This document shows positions 38,662 through 48,441 of a stretch of DNA of 64,000 nt, in pieces (positions within the stretch are counted from its first letter, which is position 1; every line of letters starts with the position of its first letter). A program made the translations under genes and the position numbers. The notes under the pieces were generated by a model. The model was given only the letters and a program-made list of their open reading frames with translations, had not been told where the DNA came from and did not search any database. Location: contig CATJUX010000044.1 in the NCBI GenBank assembly GCA_949743895.1, forward strand, positions 10,385 to 74,384. The letters are read 5' to 3'. Origin of the DNA: JANFXS01 sp022791155 (GTDB lineage Bacteria > Bacillota > Clostridia > Lachnospirales > Anaerotignaceae).

Positions 38662-39924
38662 TCAATCAATGGAAACCCTTGATATGTCAGCGCCCAATGA
38701 GCGAAGCTTTTTTTCTATTTCTTCATATCCACGGTCAATATATCTTATTTCTCCTATCTCTGTTTCGCCATTGGCGGCAAGCCCGGCCAAAACCATGGCG
38801 GCGCCGGCGCGAAGATCAGTGGCTGAAACTTTGGAGCCGGTCAACTGGCTTGTGCCGTTTATAATTGCCGCACGGCCGTCAACACTGATTTGGGCGCCAA
38901 GACGCTTGAGTTCTTCTGTGTATTGATAGCGGTTTTCCCACACATTTTCAGTGATTTCGCTTGTGCCATTGGCAAGGGAAAGGAGTGAAGCCATTTGAGG
39001 CTGCAAGTCTGTTGGAAAGCCCGGATATGCCATTGTGCGGACATCAACTGCAGAAAGCTTTTTGCCAACAGCATTGACACGTATTGAATCATCAAATTCC
39101 ATGACATCTGCACCCATCTCAACAAGTTTGGCTGAAAGGGAATCCATATGTTTTGGAATTAGGTTTTTGACAAGCACATCACCACCGGTTATCGCTGCGG
39201 CGATCATATATGTTCCGGCTTCAATTTGATCAGGGATTATTGTATATTCAGCGCCATGAAGTTTTTCAACTCCAACAATGCGGATAATATCGGTTCCGGC
39301 ACCTTTGATTTTTGCTCCCATTATGTTGAGGAAGTTTGCAACATCAACGATGTGCGGCTCTTTGGCGGCGTTTTCTATGGTTGTTGTTCCCTTTGCCAGC
39401 GAGGCAGCAAGCATCAAATTTACAGTGGCTCCCACGCTGACTGTGTCCATATAAATTGATGTGCCAATGAGCTCTTTTGCCCAAACTTTGATTATGTTTC
39501 TTTCAATGGACACTTCGGCGCCAAGTTTTTGAAAGCCTTTGAGGTGAAGATCGATTGGTCTTGAGCCAAAATCGCATCCCCCGGGCATGGCAACTTCAGC
39601 TTTTTTATACCTTCCAAGAAGTGCTCCAAGGAGATAATAGGAGGCACGCATTCTTTTAACTTCATCAAATGTGGCTGATATATTTTCTATATTACAACTG
39701 TTAACTTTTAGTGTGTGTTTATCAATAAATTCACATTTCGCGCCTATTTTGTTCATTGTTTTGTAGAGACTTACAACATCTTCAATGTATGGAAGATTTT
39801 CAATGATACAGACATCATCGGCCATTATGGCGGCCGGAATTATAGCAACTGCGGCATTTTTGGCACCACTGATTTCAACTTCGCCTTTAAGGCAGTTGGG
39901 GCCGTTTATAACAAGTTTGTGCAT
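38662..39924 (-). CDS. murA: UDP-N-acetylglucosamine 1-carboxyvinyltransferase
   Basis: First committed step of peptidoglycan synthesis: transfers enolpyruvate from PEP to UDP-GlcNAc. 420 residues. The catalytic Cys loop reads PGGCDFGSRPIDLH near residues 114-127, with GAKNAAVA near 22-29 for substrate binding and RASYYLLGALLGR near 91-103. The start is uncertain: ATG 39924, TTG 39927 and TTG 39945 are in frame, and AAGGAG lies 9-12 bases before the first two. First gene of the murA-walJ-rlmH(-cupin) run. Confidence 0.96.
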   Translation of the reverse strand: MHKLVINGPNCLKGEVEISGAKNAAVAIIPAAIMADDVCIIENLPYIEDVVSLYKTMNKIGAKCEFIDKHTLKVNSCNIENISATFDEVKRMRASYYLLGALLGRYKKAEVAMPGGCDFGSRPIDLHLKGFQKLGAEVSIERNIIKVWAKELIGTSIYMDTVSVGATVNLMLAASLAKGTTTIENAAKEPHIVDVANFLNIMGAKIKGAGTDIIRIVGVEKLHGAEYTIIPDQIEAGTYMIAAAITGGDVLVKNLIPKHMDSLSAKLVEMGADVMEFDDSIRVNAVGKKLSAVDVRTMAYPGFPTDLQPQMASLLSLANGTSEITENVWENRYQYTEELKRLGAQISVDGRAAIINGTSQLTGSKVSATDLRAGAAMVLAGLAANGETEIGEIRYIDRGYEEIEKKLRSLGADISRVSID

Positions 39925-39945
39925 CAAACATTCAAACTCCTTCAA

Positions 39946-40444
39946 ATCTATTTATACAATATAAATTATATATAAGTGGCAGTTAATTACGAATTAAAAA
40001 CACATTTTACTAAGTAACCATTATAACACAAAAATGCCATATATGAAAAGGATTATTTTGTAAAGCTCTGCCAAAGATTGACAGATCAAATATAAAATTT
40101 TGTATATTTTGGGACTATTTTGTTGTGGGTTTTGAATTGATGCAACAAATTCAAGCGGTATTACGCGAACTGGAAGTTTTGGTGAAGCAGTTTGTCAAAA
40201 TGTGAATATATATTTGGGGCATAACTTGAAAAACAATTGTGATGAATGAATTTGTGACAAACAAAAAATTTGTCATTTATATAATAGCAAATGAGTTATA
40301 TATCTTTCATGTGCGAGCTTAATTTTGGAAAATGAAGAAAAGTAAGAACTGTTTTTGTTCCACATTGTAAGTATGCATCTCGATAATTTGTGACATTTGC
40401 AAACAATCTTCGTTTGCCAGAAATTTATATTTGCGCTGAATAAA
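39946..40444. other. non-coding stretch upstream of murA
   Basis: About 500 AT-rich bases between two minus-strand units. The murA promoter must lie near its right-of-gene side, where TATAAT occurs on the minus strand near 40020, but no good -35 is seen. No gene is supported. Confidence 0.5.
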
Positions 40445-40480
40445 AGAGTAAGCACCTGTTTTTTCGGAAGGGCTTACTCT
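40445..40480 (-). terminator. terminator of the DEAD-box helicase gene
   Basis: AGAGTAAGC (40445-40453) pairs with GCTTACTCT (40472-40480); on the minus strand it is followed by TTTTATT. Confidence 0.75.
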
Positions 40481-40533
40481 ATAATCAAAAATATTTTTTG
40501 GGCAATTAAAACCGAAAATAAAATCTGTATATT

Positions 40534-41697
40534 TTATTTCTTCTTTTTTATGGAAGTTTTTTTCACAGGGTCTGAAAGCTTGCCATAGCTCATGACTTTT
40601 TCGGATATAACAATGTTATATGTTTTTTCATATCTTGAAATCCATTTTTTTTCGTTGGCAGCCACAATGTTTATCACTGTTCCAGAGGCGCCGTTTCGCC
40701 CGGTTCTTCCGGCTCTATGCTGATAATATACGGGCTCTTCGGGGATGTCAATGTTGACCACGATTTCAACATCATCAAAATCAAGGCCGCGCGCGCCTAT
40801 GTCGGAAGCAATGAGAATGTTGCTTCTTCCTTCTCTAAAGCTTTCCATTGTGTTTCTTCTGTCGGCTTTGTGTGCAGCGCCATAAATGCCTCCGGCTTTA
40901 AGGCCATGATAGTTCAATTTTTCAACCATTTCTTCTATGCTGTTTGGATTGTTGAGAAAGACAATCAGCCTTTTTGGCTTCATTCCGGCAACAATTTTTC
41001 TGAGCATAACTATTTTGTCACGTTTGTCACAAATTATATAGTGGTGAACAATGCTTTCGGGAAGCATGATTTTTTCGTTTTGAATTAGTGTATAGTCATC
41101 AGTCATTTCAGAAATTGTGTTTTGCGTTTTTTTGTCTATAGATGCTGAAAGGAACACAAGCTGTCTCTCACTGGCAAGTGTTGTTTTTATGATTGCTTTG
41201 ACTGTGTCGATGTTCAAGCTGTCAAGCATTCTGTCAGCTTCGTCAATCACAATTGTCTTGCATGTGTGTGCCTGAATTTTTTTCTTTTTTATCAAATCCA
41301 ATATGCGGCCTGCAGAGCCAACAACAATTTGGGGTTTTTCTTTAAGTTTGTCTAACTGTCTTGAAATGTCGGCGCCGCCTATGATGAGAGCGGTTTTGAT
41401 TGAAGACCCCGAATTTTCGGCAAGAATGCGCGCTTGTTTGCTGACTTGAACGGCAAGTTCATGAGTTGGAGTTATTATTATTGCCTGTGTGCTTCTCAAA
41501 GAGGGGCTGATGCTTGCGAACAGAGGCAAAATGTAGGCAAGGGTTTTTCCGCTTCCTGTTTCGCTTTTGATGACAACATTTTTTCTTTGAATTATATGGG
41601 GTATGGATTTTTCCTGAATTTCTGTGGGATAATAAATTCCTTGGGCGTTAAGCCCTTTTGTCAAGTTTTCGTCTATGCCTAATTCGTTAAAGTTCAT
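40534..41697 (-). CDS. DEAD-box ATP-dependent RNA helicase
   Basis: A 387-residue minimal DEAD-box helicase from the ATG at 41697 (AGGAAGGA upstream). Motifs in order: Q-motif with YYPTEIQEKSIP, motif I SETGSGKT (near 45-52), PTHELAVQ, motif II DEADRML, motif III SAS (usually SAT), ASDIGARGLDFDDVE and motif VI HRAGRTGR. The C terminus is a short Lys-rich tail (KKTSIKKKK) instead of an RNA-binding domain. Likely remodels RNA in ribosome assembly, translation or decay. Confidence 0.93.
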   Translation of the reverse strand: MNFNELGIDENLTKGLNAQGIYYPTEIQEKSIPHIIQRKNVVIKSETGSGKTLAYILPLFASISPSLRSTQAIIITPTHELAVQVSKQARILAENSGSSIKTALIIGGADISRQLDKLKEKPQIVVGSAGRILDLIKKKKIQAHTCKTIVIDEADRMLDSLNIDTVKAIIKTTLASERQLVFLSASIDKKTQNTISEMTDDYTLIQNEKIMLPESIVHHYIICDKRDKIVMLRKIVAGMKPKRLIVFLNNPNSIEEMVEKLNYHGLKAGGIYGAAHKADRRNTMESFREGRSNILIASDIGARGLDFDDVEIVVNIDIPEEPVYYQHRAGRTGRNGASGTVINIVAANEKKWISRYEKTYNIVISEKVMSYGKLSDPVKKTSIKKKK

Positions 41698-41937
41698 ATT
41701 TGATTTTTCCTTCCTAAGTGTAGCCATAAGAGCAGATTTATAAACCGCTGTCATATGTGTTGGCGTTTTGTTGCTTTTTGTTATCAAATATTATAATTGT
41801 TTTTCTTGCCGGTGTAAAGTGAAGTTGTGATTTATAGTTATAATTACTGTTTTGGGCTGTTTGATATGTTAATTAACGAAAAAATTTTTTGAGACATACA
41901 TGCTTTTGCCATCAGTATGTGCATTTGTGAAACAGAT
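41698..41937. other. intergenic stretch between helicase and cwlD
   Basis: No gene. ACATAC and GTATGT near 41893-41917 form a short hairpin downstream of cwlD but without a T-run on the minus strand. Confidence 0.4.
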
Positions 41938-42624
41938 TTATGAATATTTTTGGTGATTCCCTGTCAGATAGTTTGATATGCCTATGTATAAAGCCCACGC
42001 AATTTTCTCCTGATATTCTTCGCTGTTGAGGAGAGCCTCTTCGTTTGGATTGCTCAGGAAGCCGCATTCCACAAGTGCGGCGGCCATTTTTGGTTTTTTT
42101 AATATGTAATAGTCATTGTTGGCTTTTATTTGGCGGGAATTGTTTGGATCGGCATATGTTTTGAGGCTGTTTTGTATTTCGGAAGCCAATGCCTCGCCTT
42201 CTTCAGAACCGCTGTAATAGAAAACCTGTGCGCCTTTTGCGTTTGGTGATGTGAATGAATTTTGGTGTATGCTCAAAAGAATGTCGCCATCTGCACTGTT
42301 GGCAATTTCTTTCCGCTGGCGCATGTCATCGCGTTTGCTGTTGCCAAGGGCTTCGTCGCTCACACGGCTTATTATGACAGTTGCGCCCGACTGCTCCAAA
42401 TGGCTTTGCAACTTCAGCGCTATGGCAAGGTTTATGTCTTTCTCATTTTTCCCTGTTGAGCCTGTTTTTCCGGGATCAAACCCGCCATGGCCAACATCTA
42501 TCACAACTGTTTTATGCCCCAAAGGAAGCATTGACATGGCTGTTTTGCAGTCCATATAGTTTTTATATGCGGCCGCAACAATCAAAAATGAAAAAAATAA
42601 TATTTTTGTTCTTTTTAATCTCAT
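41938..42624 (-). CDS. cwlD: N-acetylmuramoyl-L-alanine amidase, CwlD-like
   Basis: A 228-residue Zn amidase_3 with an N-terminal membrane anchor (about 7-22). Zn ligands are in VIDVGHGGFDPG (His), a Glu in NEKDINLA, His in LLSIHQNSF, and the catalytic Glu in VECGFLSNPNE. The length and single anchor match CwlD, which removes side-chain peptides so muramic-delta-lactam can form in the spore cortex; that role is inferred from family plus the other spore genes. Start ATG 42624 or GTG 42633. Confidence 0.85.
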   Translation of the reverse strand: MRLKRTKILFFSFLIVAAAYKNYMDCKTAMSMLPLGHKTVVIDVGHGGFDPGKTGSTGKNEKDINLAIALKLQSHLEQSGATVIISRVSDEALGNSKRDDMRQRKEIANSADGDILLSIHQNSFTSPNAKGAQVFYYSGSEEGEALASEIQNSLKTYADPNNSRQIKANNDYYILKKPKMAAALVECGFLSNPNEEALLNSEEYQEKIAWALYIGISNYLTGNHQKYS

Positions 42625-42688
42625 TTTCCTCACAACCTAATTCACATATATGTTTATATAATTTTATTCTTAAAATGGGGGTTTATTA

Positions 42689-42717
42689 TTGATTTATAAC
42701 TTGCAAGGCTGTATAAT
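42689..42717 (+). promoter_or_regulatory. promoter of the crotonase gene
   Basis: TTGATT (42689-42694) and TATAAT (42712-42717), spacing 17. Confidence 0.75.
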
Positions 42718-42770
42718 ATTTCCATGGCTATTTATTTGCGTATTTATAAAACTAAGGGGGAATTATCGCA

Positions 42771-43574
42771 ATGAAGCTTGCAGAATTGAAAGACACTCTT
42801 AATAATCTCGTTGTTGAGATTGACGGCGCTGTTGCTGTTGTGACAATCAACAGGCCAAAGGCGCTCAATGCGCTCAATGCTGAAACACTTGAAGAGATCA
42901 AAAAAACAATGGAATGTATTGGTGAAGATGAATCGGTGCGTGGCGTTATTATAACAGGAGCTGGCGAAAAATCTTTTGTGGCTGGGGCTGACATATCACA
43001 GTTTGTTCCTCTTGACGCCATTGGCGGAAGAAAATGTTCTGAGCTTGGACAAGCTGCGTGTTCATCAATTGAGAAGCTTGAAAAACCTGTCATTGCAGCT
43101 GTTAATGGCTATGCACTTGGCGGTGGCAATGAAATTTCAATGGCCTGCGACATTAGAATTGCCAGCACAAAGGCCGTTTTTGGACAGCCTGAAGTCAACC
43201 TTGGAATCATGCCTTGTTTTGGTGGCACACAGCGCCTCACAAGACTTGTTGGATATGGATATGCCAAAGAAATGGTTTTTACAGCAAGACAGGTTAAGGC
43301 TGACGAGGCTTTGAGAATTGGGCTTGTCAACAAAGTTGTTGAACCTGAAGAACTTATGGCTTCTGCAAAAGAAATGATGGCCACAATACTCTCAAAAGCA
43401 CCTATTGCCGTTCAAATGTGCAAGGTTGCCATAAACAGAGGCAAAGAGATGGACTTTGACGATGCCCTTGAGCTTGAAAGAGACGTCACAGGCTTGCTTT
43501 TCTCAACAGCTGACAAAACAGAGGGTGTTGACGCGTTTCTTAACAAAAGAAAGGCTGAATTCACAGGCAAGTAA
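42771..43574 (+). CDS. crt: enoyl-CoA hydratase / 3-hydroxybutyryl-CoA dehydratase
   Basis: A 267-residue crotonase-fold protein. The oxyanion-hole segment reads FVAGADISQF near 67-76 and GYALGGGNEISMACD near 110-124, with the second catalytic Glu in QPEVNLGIMPCFGGTQRL. Both catalytic Glu positions are kept, so it is an active hydratase. In Clostridia such genes dehydrate 3-hydroxybutyryl-CoA on the way to butyrate, but the usual bcd-etf-hbd neighbours are absent here, so the assignment to butyrate formation is inference. AAGGGGG precedes the ATG. Confidence 0.92.
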   Translation: MKLAELKDTLNNLVVEIDGAVAVVTINRPKALNALNAETLEEIKKTMECIGEDESVRGVIITGAGEKSFVAGADISQFVPLDAIGGRKCSELGQAACSSIEKLEKPVIAAVNGYALGGGNEISMACDIRIASTKAVFGQPEVNLGIMPCFGGTQRLTRLVGYGYAKEMVFTARQVKADEALRIGLVNKVVEPEELMASAKEMMATILSKAPIAVQMCKVAINRGKEMDFDDALELERDVTGLLFSTADKTEGVDAFLNKRKAEFTGK

Positions 43575-43608
43575 TAAATTTTTATGATTTTCGAATATAT
43601 CAGCATAA

Positions 43609-43641
43609 AACTGTCGGATTATATAACTTCGGCAGTTTTTG
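43609..43641 (+). terminator. terminator of the crotonase gene
   Basis: ACTGTCG pairs with CGGCAGT (one G-U), followed by TTTTTG. Confidence 0.8.
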
Positions 43642-43885
43642 TGTTGAATGAATTTGTGTCTAACATGCGAATTCAAAAAAGCTTTGATGTGAATATAGAT
43701 TTTTGAGCTAAATATTATTCTGATTTTAAGGCATGATGAATTGCCAATAATGGCTTTTTAGTTTGAGGCAGATGCATTTGGCAGTTCATAAAAAGTTATG
43801 AGAAAATATAAAATGCAATTGATTTTAAAAGTATTTAACAGTTTTTGACTATTTTGTCTTTTTTCTTAAATTTTGGTTATTATCG
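43642..43885. other. non-coding stretch before the TerD-like gene
   Basis: AT-rich; no gene seen. Confidence 0.5.
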
Positions 43886-43914
43886 TTGAAAAACCGATAT
43901 AATTTTGTTATATT
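43886..43914 (+). promoter_or_regulatory. promoter of the TerD-like gene
   Basis: TTGAAA (43886-43891) and TATATT (43909-43914), spacing 17, followed by AAGGAGG at 43936-43942. Confidence 0.65.
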
Positions 43915-43950
43915 AGTAGAAATATGTTTGATTTAAGGAGGTTGATATCT

Positions 43951-44532
43951 ATGGCTATTTGTTTATCTAAAGGCCAAAAAGTTGACTTAACAAAAAGCAA
44001 TCCAGGATTAAATAAAATTATGGTTGGTCTTGGATGGGATGTGAATGCGTTTGACTCTGGTGGCGACTTTGATCTCGATGCTGCGGCGTTCATGCTTGGA
44101 GGAGACGGAAAATGTCCAACAGACAAGGAATTTATTTTCTATGGCAATCTTAAGCATTCAAGCGGTGCAGTTGAGCACATGGGTGACAACCTTACGGGCA
44201 GTGGCGAGGGCGATGACGAACAAATTTTGATTGATTTGTCAAAAGTGCCTGACAGCGTTTCCAAAATTGATTTCACAGTCACAATATATGAGGCGGAAGA
44301 AAGAAGACAAAACTTTGGACAAGTTTCCAATGCTTTTATAAGAATTGTTGATGAATCAAGCAACACAGAATTGATAAGATATGACCTTGGGGAAGACTTC
44401 TCAATTGAAACAGCCATTGTTGTTGGCGAGTTATATAGAAATGGCGCTGAGTGGAAGTTTAATGCCATTGGAAGTGGCTTTCAAGGCGGCCTTGCAGCAC
44501 TTTGTGCACATTTTGGAATAAATGTTGCATAA
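43951..44532 (+). CDS. TerD-family stress protein
   Basis: A 193-residue single TerD domain, starting [19 protein letters not shown] at 43951 with AAGGAGG upstream (an in-frame ATG at 43924 lies before that site). Calcium-binding segments are seen as GWDVN...[12 protein letters not shown] near 30-52, and [18 protein letters not shown] near 80-97. TerD proteins are tied to tellurite, phage and envelope stress but the mechanism is not settled. It stands alone with its own promoter and terminator, without terB, terC or tellurium genes nearby. Confidence 0.93.
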   Translation: MAICLSKGQKVDLTKSNPGLNKIMVGLGWDVNAFDSGGDFDLDAAAFMLGGDGKCPTDKEFIFYGNLKHSSGAVEHMGDNLTGSGEGDDEQILIDLSKVPDSVSKIDFTVTIYEAEERRQNFGQVSNAFIRIVDESSNTELIRYDLGEDFSIETAIVVGELYRNGAEWKFNAIGSGFQGGLAALCAHFGINVA

Positions 44533-44565
44533 ATTTGGCTGACACATTGAGTCAATAAAAATATG

Positions 44566-44620
44566 AAAAGCGTTTTCAGCCGTATGTCAAAAATGGCTGG
44601 AAACGCTTTTTGTTGTTTTT
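44566..44620. terminator. long bidirectional terminator between TerD and MATE genes
   Basis: AAAAGCGTTTTCAGCC (44566-44581) pairs over 16 bases with GGCTGGAAACGCTTTT (44595-44610), followed by TGTTGTTTTT. It serves the two convergent genes. Confidence 0.92.
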
Positions 44621-46059
44621 CAAATTTGTTGTTTTTGATATGGTGTTGGAATTCTGTCCAATATTTTTTTGTAGTTCAGTTTGAACATAATCACTGTCAC
44701 AGCCACTGCTATTGCGTCAGACACAGGCTCGGCAAGGAAAACACAAAATGTTTTTGAAGCATTGGGAAACAAATTTGCCACAGTTGGAGGAATCATTCTC
44801 ATCAACTGGTTTTCAGGGAGCACTGCTGGAAAAATGAAAATTAACGGTATAAGCAATATAATTTTTCTTAAAACAGCAAGAAACACGGATATTTTGGCCT
44901 CGCCCAAAGCAATGAATGTTTGCTGACAGGCTATTTGAGCGCCAAAGAGAAGCGAGGAGGCCATATAAACACGCATTGACCATGAAGCGGCAGACATGAG
45001 CTGGGCATTGTTTGTAAAAAGACTGATGAATATGTTGGGAACAAACATTGCAACAGCCCAAAAAATAATTGTGTAGGCAAGTGAGAGACATATAAGAAGC
45101 CTGAAAACGTCTGTAACGCGCTGTTTGTTTCCAGCGCCATAGTTGAAACTGACTATTGGCTGCGCTCCCTGAGTTAATCCTGTGAGCGGAAGAAGCGTGA
45201 ACTGCATACAGCTTGAAAGTATTGTCATGGATCCAACAGCTATGTCGCCGCCATATTTTTGAAGCGAAGTGTTGAAACATATTGTCAGTATGCTTTCTGT
45301 GGACTGCATTATAAACGGTGAAATTCCAAGTGCCACAACGCCTGAAATTATTTTTGTGTCAAGTTTGAGATTTTCTTTTTTGATCTTGAGCGTGGTTTTT
45401 TGGCCTGTCAAAAATTTGAGAACCCATATCGCCGAAACAGCCTGAGAGATGACTGTGGCTGTGGCCGCTCCTTTAACGTTGAGGCCGAGTCCCCATATAA
45501 AAATTGGATCAAGAATTATGTTGAGAACAGCGCCTATGACAGTTGTTTTCATGCCAACAGAGGCAAAGCCCTGAGTTGTGATGAATGGATTGAGGCCGAG
45601 AACAATTTGTATGAATATTGTGCCAAGGCAATAGATCCGCATATAATCCATGGCATATTTAATTGTGTTTTCGCTTGCGCCAAAAAACATGAGAAGCTTG
45701 TTTTGAAATATGAAAATTATGGTGGTCAGCATTATGGAAATTGCGATTAGTGCAGCGGCACATGAGCCTATAATTTTTTCTGCACTTTTGTTGTCGCCTT
45801 TGCCCATTCTTATGGCAGCCTGAGGTGCGCCGCCCATGCCTATGAGACTGCTGAATGCCGAAATGAGCATTATAATTGGAAATGTGATGCCAACGCCTGT
45901 TAAAGCGTCAGTCCCTATTTCAGAAATATGACCTATATACATTCTGTCAACAATGTTGTAAAGCACATTTATGATTTGAGCTGTTATTGCTGGAAATGCC
46001 ATTGAAAAAAGAAGTTTTCCAATTTTTTCATGGCCCAGGTCAGCTTTTGAATCTGTCAT
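44620..46059 (-). CDS. MATE family multidrug/sodium antiporter
   Basis: A 479-residue inner-membrane exporter with twelve predicted helices in two related halves (MatE pairs). Family patterns: FSMAFPAITAQIINVLYNIVDRMYIGHI near the N terminus, GMGGAPQAAIRMGKGD near 72-87 and NYGAGNKQRVTD near 295-306. Such proteins exchange drugs or other compounds for Na+ or H+; the substrate is unknown. The gene is single, with AGATGGTG before the ATG. Confidence 0.95.
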   Translation of the reverse strand: MTDSKADLGHEKIGKLLFSMAFPAITAQIINVLYNIVDRMYIGHISEIGTDALTGVGITFPIIMLISAFSSLIGMGGAPQAAIRMGKGDNKSAEKIIGSCAAALIAISIMLTTIIFIFQNKLLMFFGASENTIKYAMDYMRIYCLGTIFIQIVLGLNPFITTQGFASVGMKTTVIGAVLNIILDPIFIWGLGLNVKGAATATVISQAVSAIWVLKFLTGQKTTLKIKKENLKLDTKIISGVVALGISPFIMQSTESILTICFNTSLQKYGGDIAVGSMTILSSCMQFTLLPLTGLTQGAQPIVSFNYGAGNKQRVTDVFRLLICLSLAYTIIFWAVAMFVPNIFISLFTNNAQLMSAASWSMRVYMASSLLFGAQIACQQTFIALGEAKISVFLAVLRKIILLIPLIFIFPAVLPENQLMRMIPPTVANLFPNASKTFCVFLAEPVSDAIAVAVTVIMFKLNYKKILDRIPTPYQKQQI

Positions 46060-46304
46060 AACACCATCTCCATATTTAATTATGTAGGTTTTAAGCTTTC
46101 AGTTGATGACAGCATTTGTGCAAAGTTGTGACACTTTCGCATTATACTGTTTACGCATGAGCAAATAGTATGCTTTTATTAACTTGAGGAAAGCTATATA
46201 TTAGCGTTGTAAAAAGCAGTATATCAAATTTTTGGAAGATAGTCAAAACAATGTTTTTGTTGTCGAAACCAAATTCCTTTATGTGTGAAATGAGACAATG
46301 CAAA
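46060..46304. other. intergenic stretch between divergent MATE and regulator genes
   Basis: Contains the promoters of both divergent genes, not clearly resolvable, but no gene. Confidence 0.4.
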
Positions 46305-46325
46305 TTTTGATACAAGCAAGATACA
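46305..46325 (+). promoter_or_regulatory. candidate response-regulator site (tandem GATACA)
   Basis: TTTTGATACAAG (46305-46316) is followed by GATACA at 46320-46325, giving two GATACA half-sites 11 bases apart, the period typical of OmpR-family binding. The same 12 bases TTTTGATACAAG recur at 49359-49370 before the VanY-type gene. Confidence 0.45.
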
Positions 46326-46363
46326 TTTTTGTTGTAAAATTTATGGTTAAGGAGGTGTTTCAA

Positions 46364-47023
46364 ATGGTTAGGATACTCATTGTTGAAGATGAGAAACCAA
46401 TTTCAGATTTGATCAAGATGAATCTTCTTGAAGAAGGGTATGAATGCACTTGTGCTTATGACGGGCAGGAAGCTGCTGATATTATAGAAAAAGAAACATT
46501 TGATTTGATTTTGCTTGACATAATGCTTCCGGCCATAGATGGTTATGAGCTTTTTGAATATATAAATTTCTATCACACACCAGTTATATTTTTGACAGCA
46601 AAAGCAGATGTGAAAGACAAAGTTAAAGCGCTTAAAGCGGGCGCTGAAGACTATATAACAAAGCCGTTTGAGATAATGGAGCTTTTGGCAAGAGTTGAAA
46701 ACGTGCTTAGAAGACACAACAAAACTTCTAAAGAGATAGAATTCAAAAACATAAAAATCGACATATGCGCAAGAAAAGTTTTGATGAACGGTGAACACAT
46801 ATATTTGACGGCAAAAGAATTTGATCTTTTGATCCTGCTTGCAAGGAATAGAAACAAAGCGCTTTATCGCAGCCAGATATATGCCAGTGTGTGGGGAGAG
46901 GATTATATGGGTGACAGCCGAACAGTGGACTTGCATATACAACGCCTCAGAAAAAAGCTGTCGCTTAAGTGTGAAATTGTTTCTGTTTATAAAATAGGAT
47001 ACCGTTTGGAGGTTCGGCAATGA
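46364..47023 (+). CDS. OmpR-family response regulator
   Basis: A 219-residue two-component regulator: receiver domain (1-115) with phosphoacceptor D52 in LLDIMLP, acidic pocket E8-D9 and K in ITKPF, then a winged-helix DNA-binding domain (about 125-218). AAGGAGG precedes the ATG at 46364. It overlaps the sensor kinase gene by 4 bases (ATGA-like coupling). Site candidates upstream suggest autoregulation and control of the VanY gene. Confidence 0.93.
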   Translation: MVRILIVEDEKPISDLIKMNLLEEGYECTCAYDGQEAADIIEKETFDLILLDIMLPAIDGYELFEYINFYHTPVIFLTAKADVKDKVKALKAGAEDYITKPFEIMELLARVENVLRRHNKTSKEIEFKNIKIDICARKVLMNGEHIYLTAKEFDLLILLARNRNKALYRSQIYASVWGEDYMGDSRTVDLHIQRLRKKLSLKCEIVSVYKIGYRLEVRQ

Positions 47024-48441
47024 ATTTTTTTTGGAAAATATTTTTTGCAGTCATGTTTATAAGTGTTTCTTGCATGGCCTCTGGGGGTTACATATTGATC
47101 AATTCAAACTTCAGTTTTCTTTTGGAAAATGAAGTTCAAAGGGCATATGACTATGGCGACATTGTGTATTATTCCATATCAAACGAGTTTAGGGACATGG
47201 CTGAACAAAGCTATTATATGCAGACAGATGTGGAAGTGGCAAAAGTGGCCGATTCAATAAATATAAACAGCATGAATCAAAAAATTGACTTCAACATAAT
47301 TGATGATGACGGAACGGTTGTTTTTTCATCTTTGAACAGAAATTTTGGAAATGAAATTATATGCCACTTGAATGATAATGAGGCGGGGTGGTCTTTGAAG
47401 GAAACGAAAACAGGCTTATATGTTCAGGCAGTCAGAACGGCTGTGTTTCATGAAGATAAATTTTATATTGAAACGGCAAGAGATGTTTCTTTTATTTTTG
47501 AAAACCAAAGACATCAATATGAAATGCTTTTGAAAATAATGGTGTGCATGTTGATTTTTGGCGGATTTATAACATTTGTGGTTTCAAAGATGCTTATGAA
47601 GAGGGTTGTCAATTTGACAAAAGTCACAAAAAAAATTTCTGCTGGAAATTTGGGGAAAAGAGCCGATGTGAGGGGCGATGATGAAATTGCCATTCTTTCA
47701 AAAAACTTCAACAAAATGGCAGAGGAGCTTGAGGAGAAAATTAACAGGCTCAAAGATGAAGCTGAAAGGAAGGAGCTTTTTGTTGGAGCATTTTCTCATG
47801 AAATTAAAACGCCGCTCACTTCTGTGATTGGCTATTCTGACATGTTGATGCGCAGTGAAATGAGTGCAGAGAAGATACATATATGTGCGGAATATATTTT
47901 TTCGGAAGGAAAACGTCTTGAAAATTTGTCGATGAAGCTTCTGGAACTGATTGTTTTGAAAAATCAGAAAATAAAACTCATTCCAACTGACATGAAAGAG
48001 TTTTTTGACAGTGTATGCTTTATTGTTTTGCCTCAAATTGAAAAAAGCGGCATAGAACTTATATGCAATGCCAAAAGCGCTGTGATAAACATGGAGCCGG
48101 AACTTATGAAAGCTGTGCTTATAAATGTGATTGACAATGCAAAAAAGGCGATTGATGGAAAGGGCAAAATTGAAATAACAGGGGAAGAAATTGATGGTGT
48201 TTACACAGTGAAAGTTTGTGACACAGGAAAGGGAATGGAAACACATGAACTTTCAAAAATAAAAGAAGCATTTTATATGGTTGACAAATCACGCTCCAGA
48301 AAACAGGGAGGAGCGGGGCTGGGGCTTGCCATATGTGATGAAATTTTGAAACTTCATGGTTTTGAAATATCATTCAAAAGTGAAATTGATGTTGGAACAA
48401 CAGTTTTTATATATATGGGGGAAGCCAAATGGAAAAATTGA
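47020..48441 (+). CDS. membrane sensor histidine kinase
   Basis: A 473-residue kinase: helix near 5-27, an extracellular sensor part (28-165), second helix near 167-190, HAMP domain (about 190-245), HisKA with phospho-His 260 in SHEIKTPLTSVIGYSDML, then HATPase with VINVIDNAKKAI (N box) and GKGMET plus QGGAGLGLAIC (G boxes). It pairs with the preceding response regulator. Its signal is unknown. The next gene starts 13 bases before its stop. Confidence 0.93.
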   Translation: MNFFWKIFFAVMFISVSCMASGGYILINSNFSFLLENEVQRAYDYGDIVYYSISNEFRDMAEQSYYMQTDVEVAKVADSININSMNQKIDFNIIDDDGTVVFSSLNRNFGNEIICHLNDNEAGWSLKETKTGLYVQAVRTAVFHEDKFYIETARDVSFIFENQRHQYEMLLKIMVCMLIFGGFITFVVSKMLMKRVVNLTKVTKKISAGNLGKRADVRGDDEIAILSKNFNKMAEELEEKINRLKDEAERKELFVGAFSHEIKTPLTSVIGYSDMLMRSEMSAEKIHICAEYIFSEGKRLENLSMKLLELIVLKNQKIKLIPTDMKEFFDSVCFIVLPQIEKSGIELICNAKSAVINMEPELMKAVLINVIDNAKKAIDGKGKIEITGEEIDGVYTVKVCDTGKGMETHELSKIKEAFYMVDKSRSRKQGGAGLGLAICDEILKLHGFEISFKSEIDVGTTVFIYMGEAKWKN

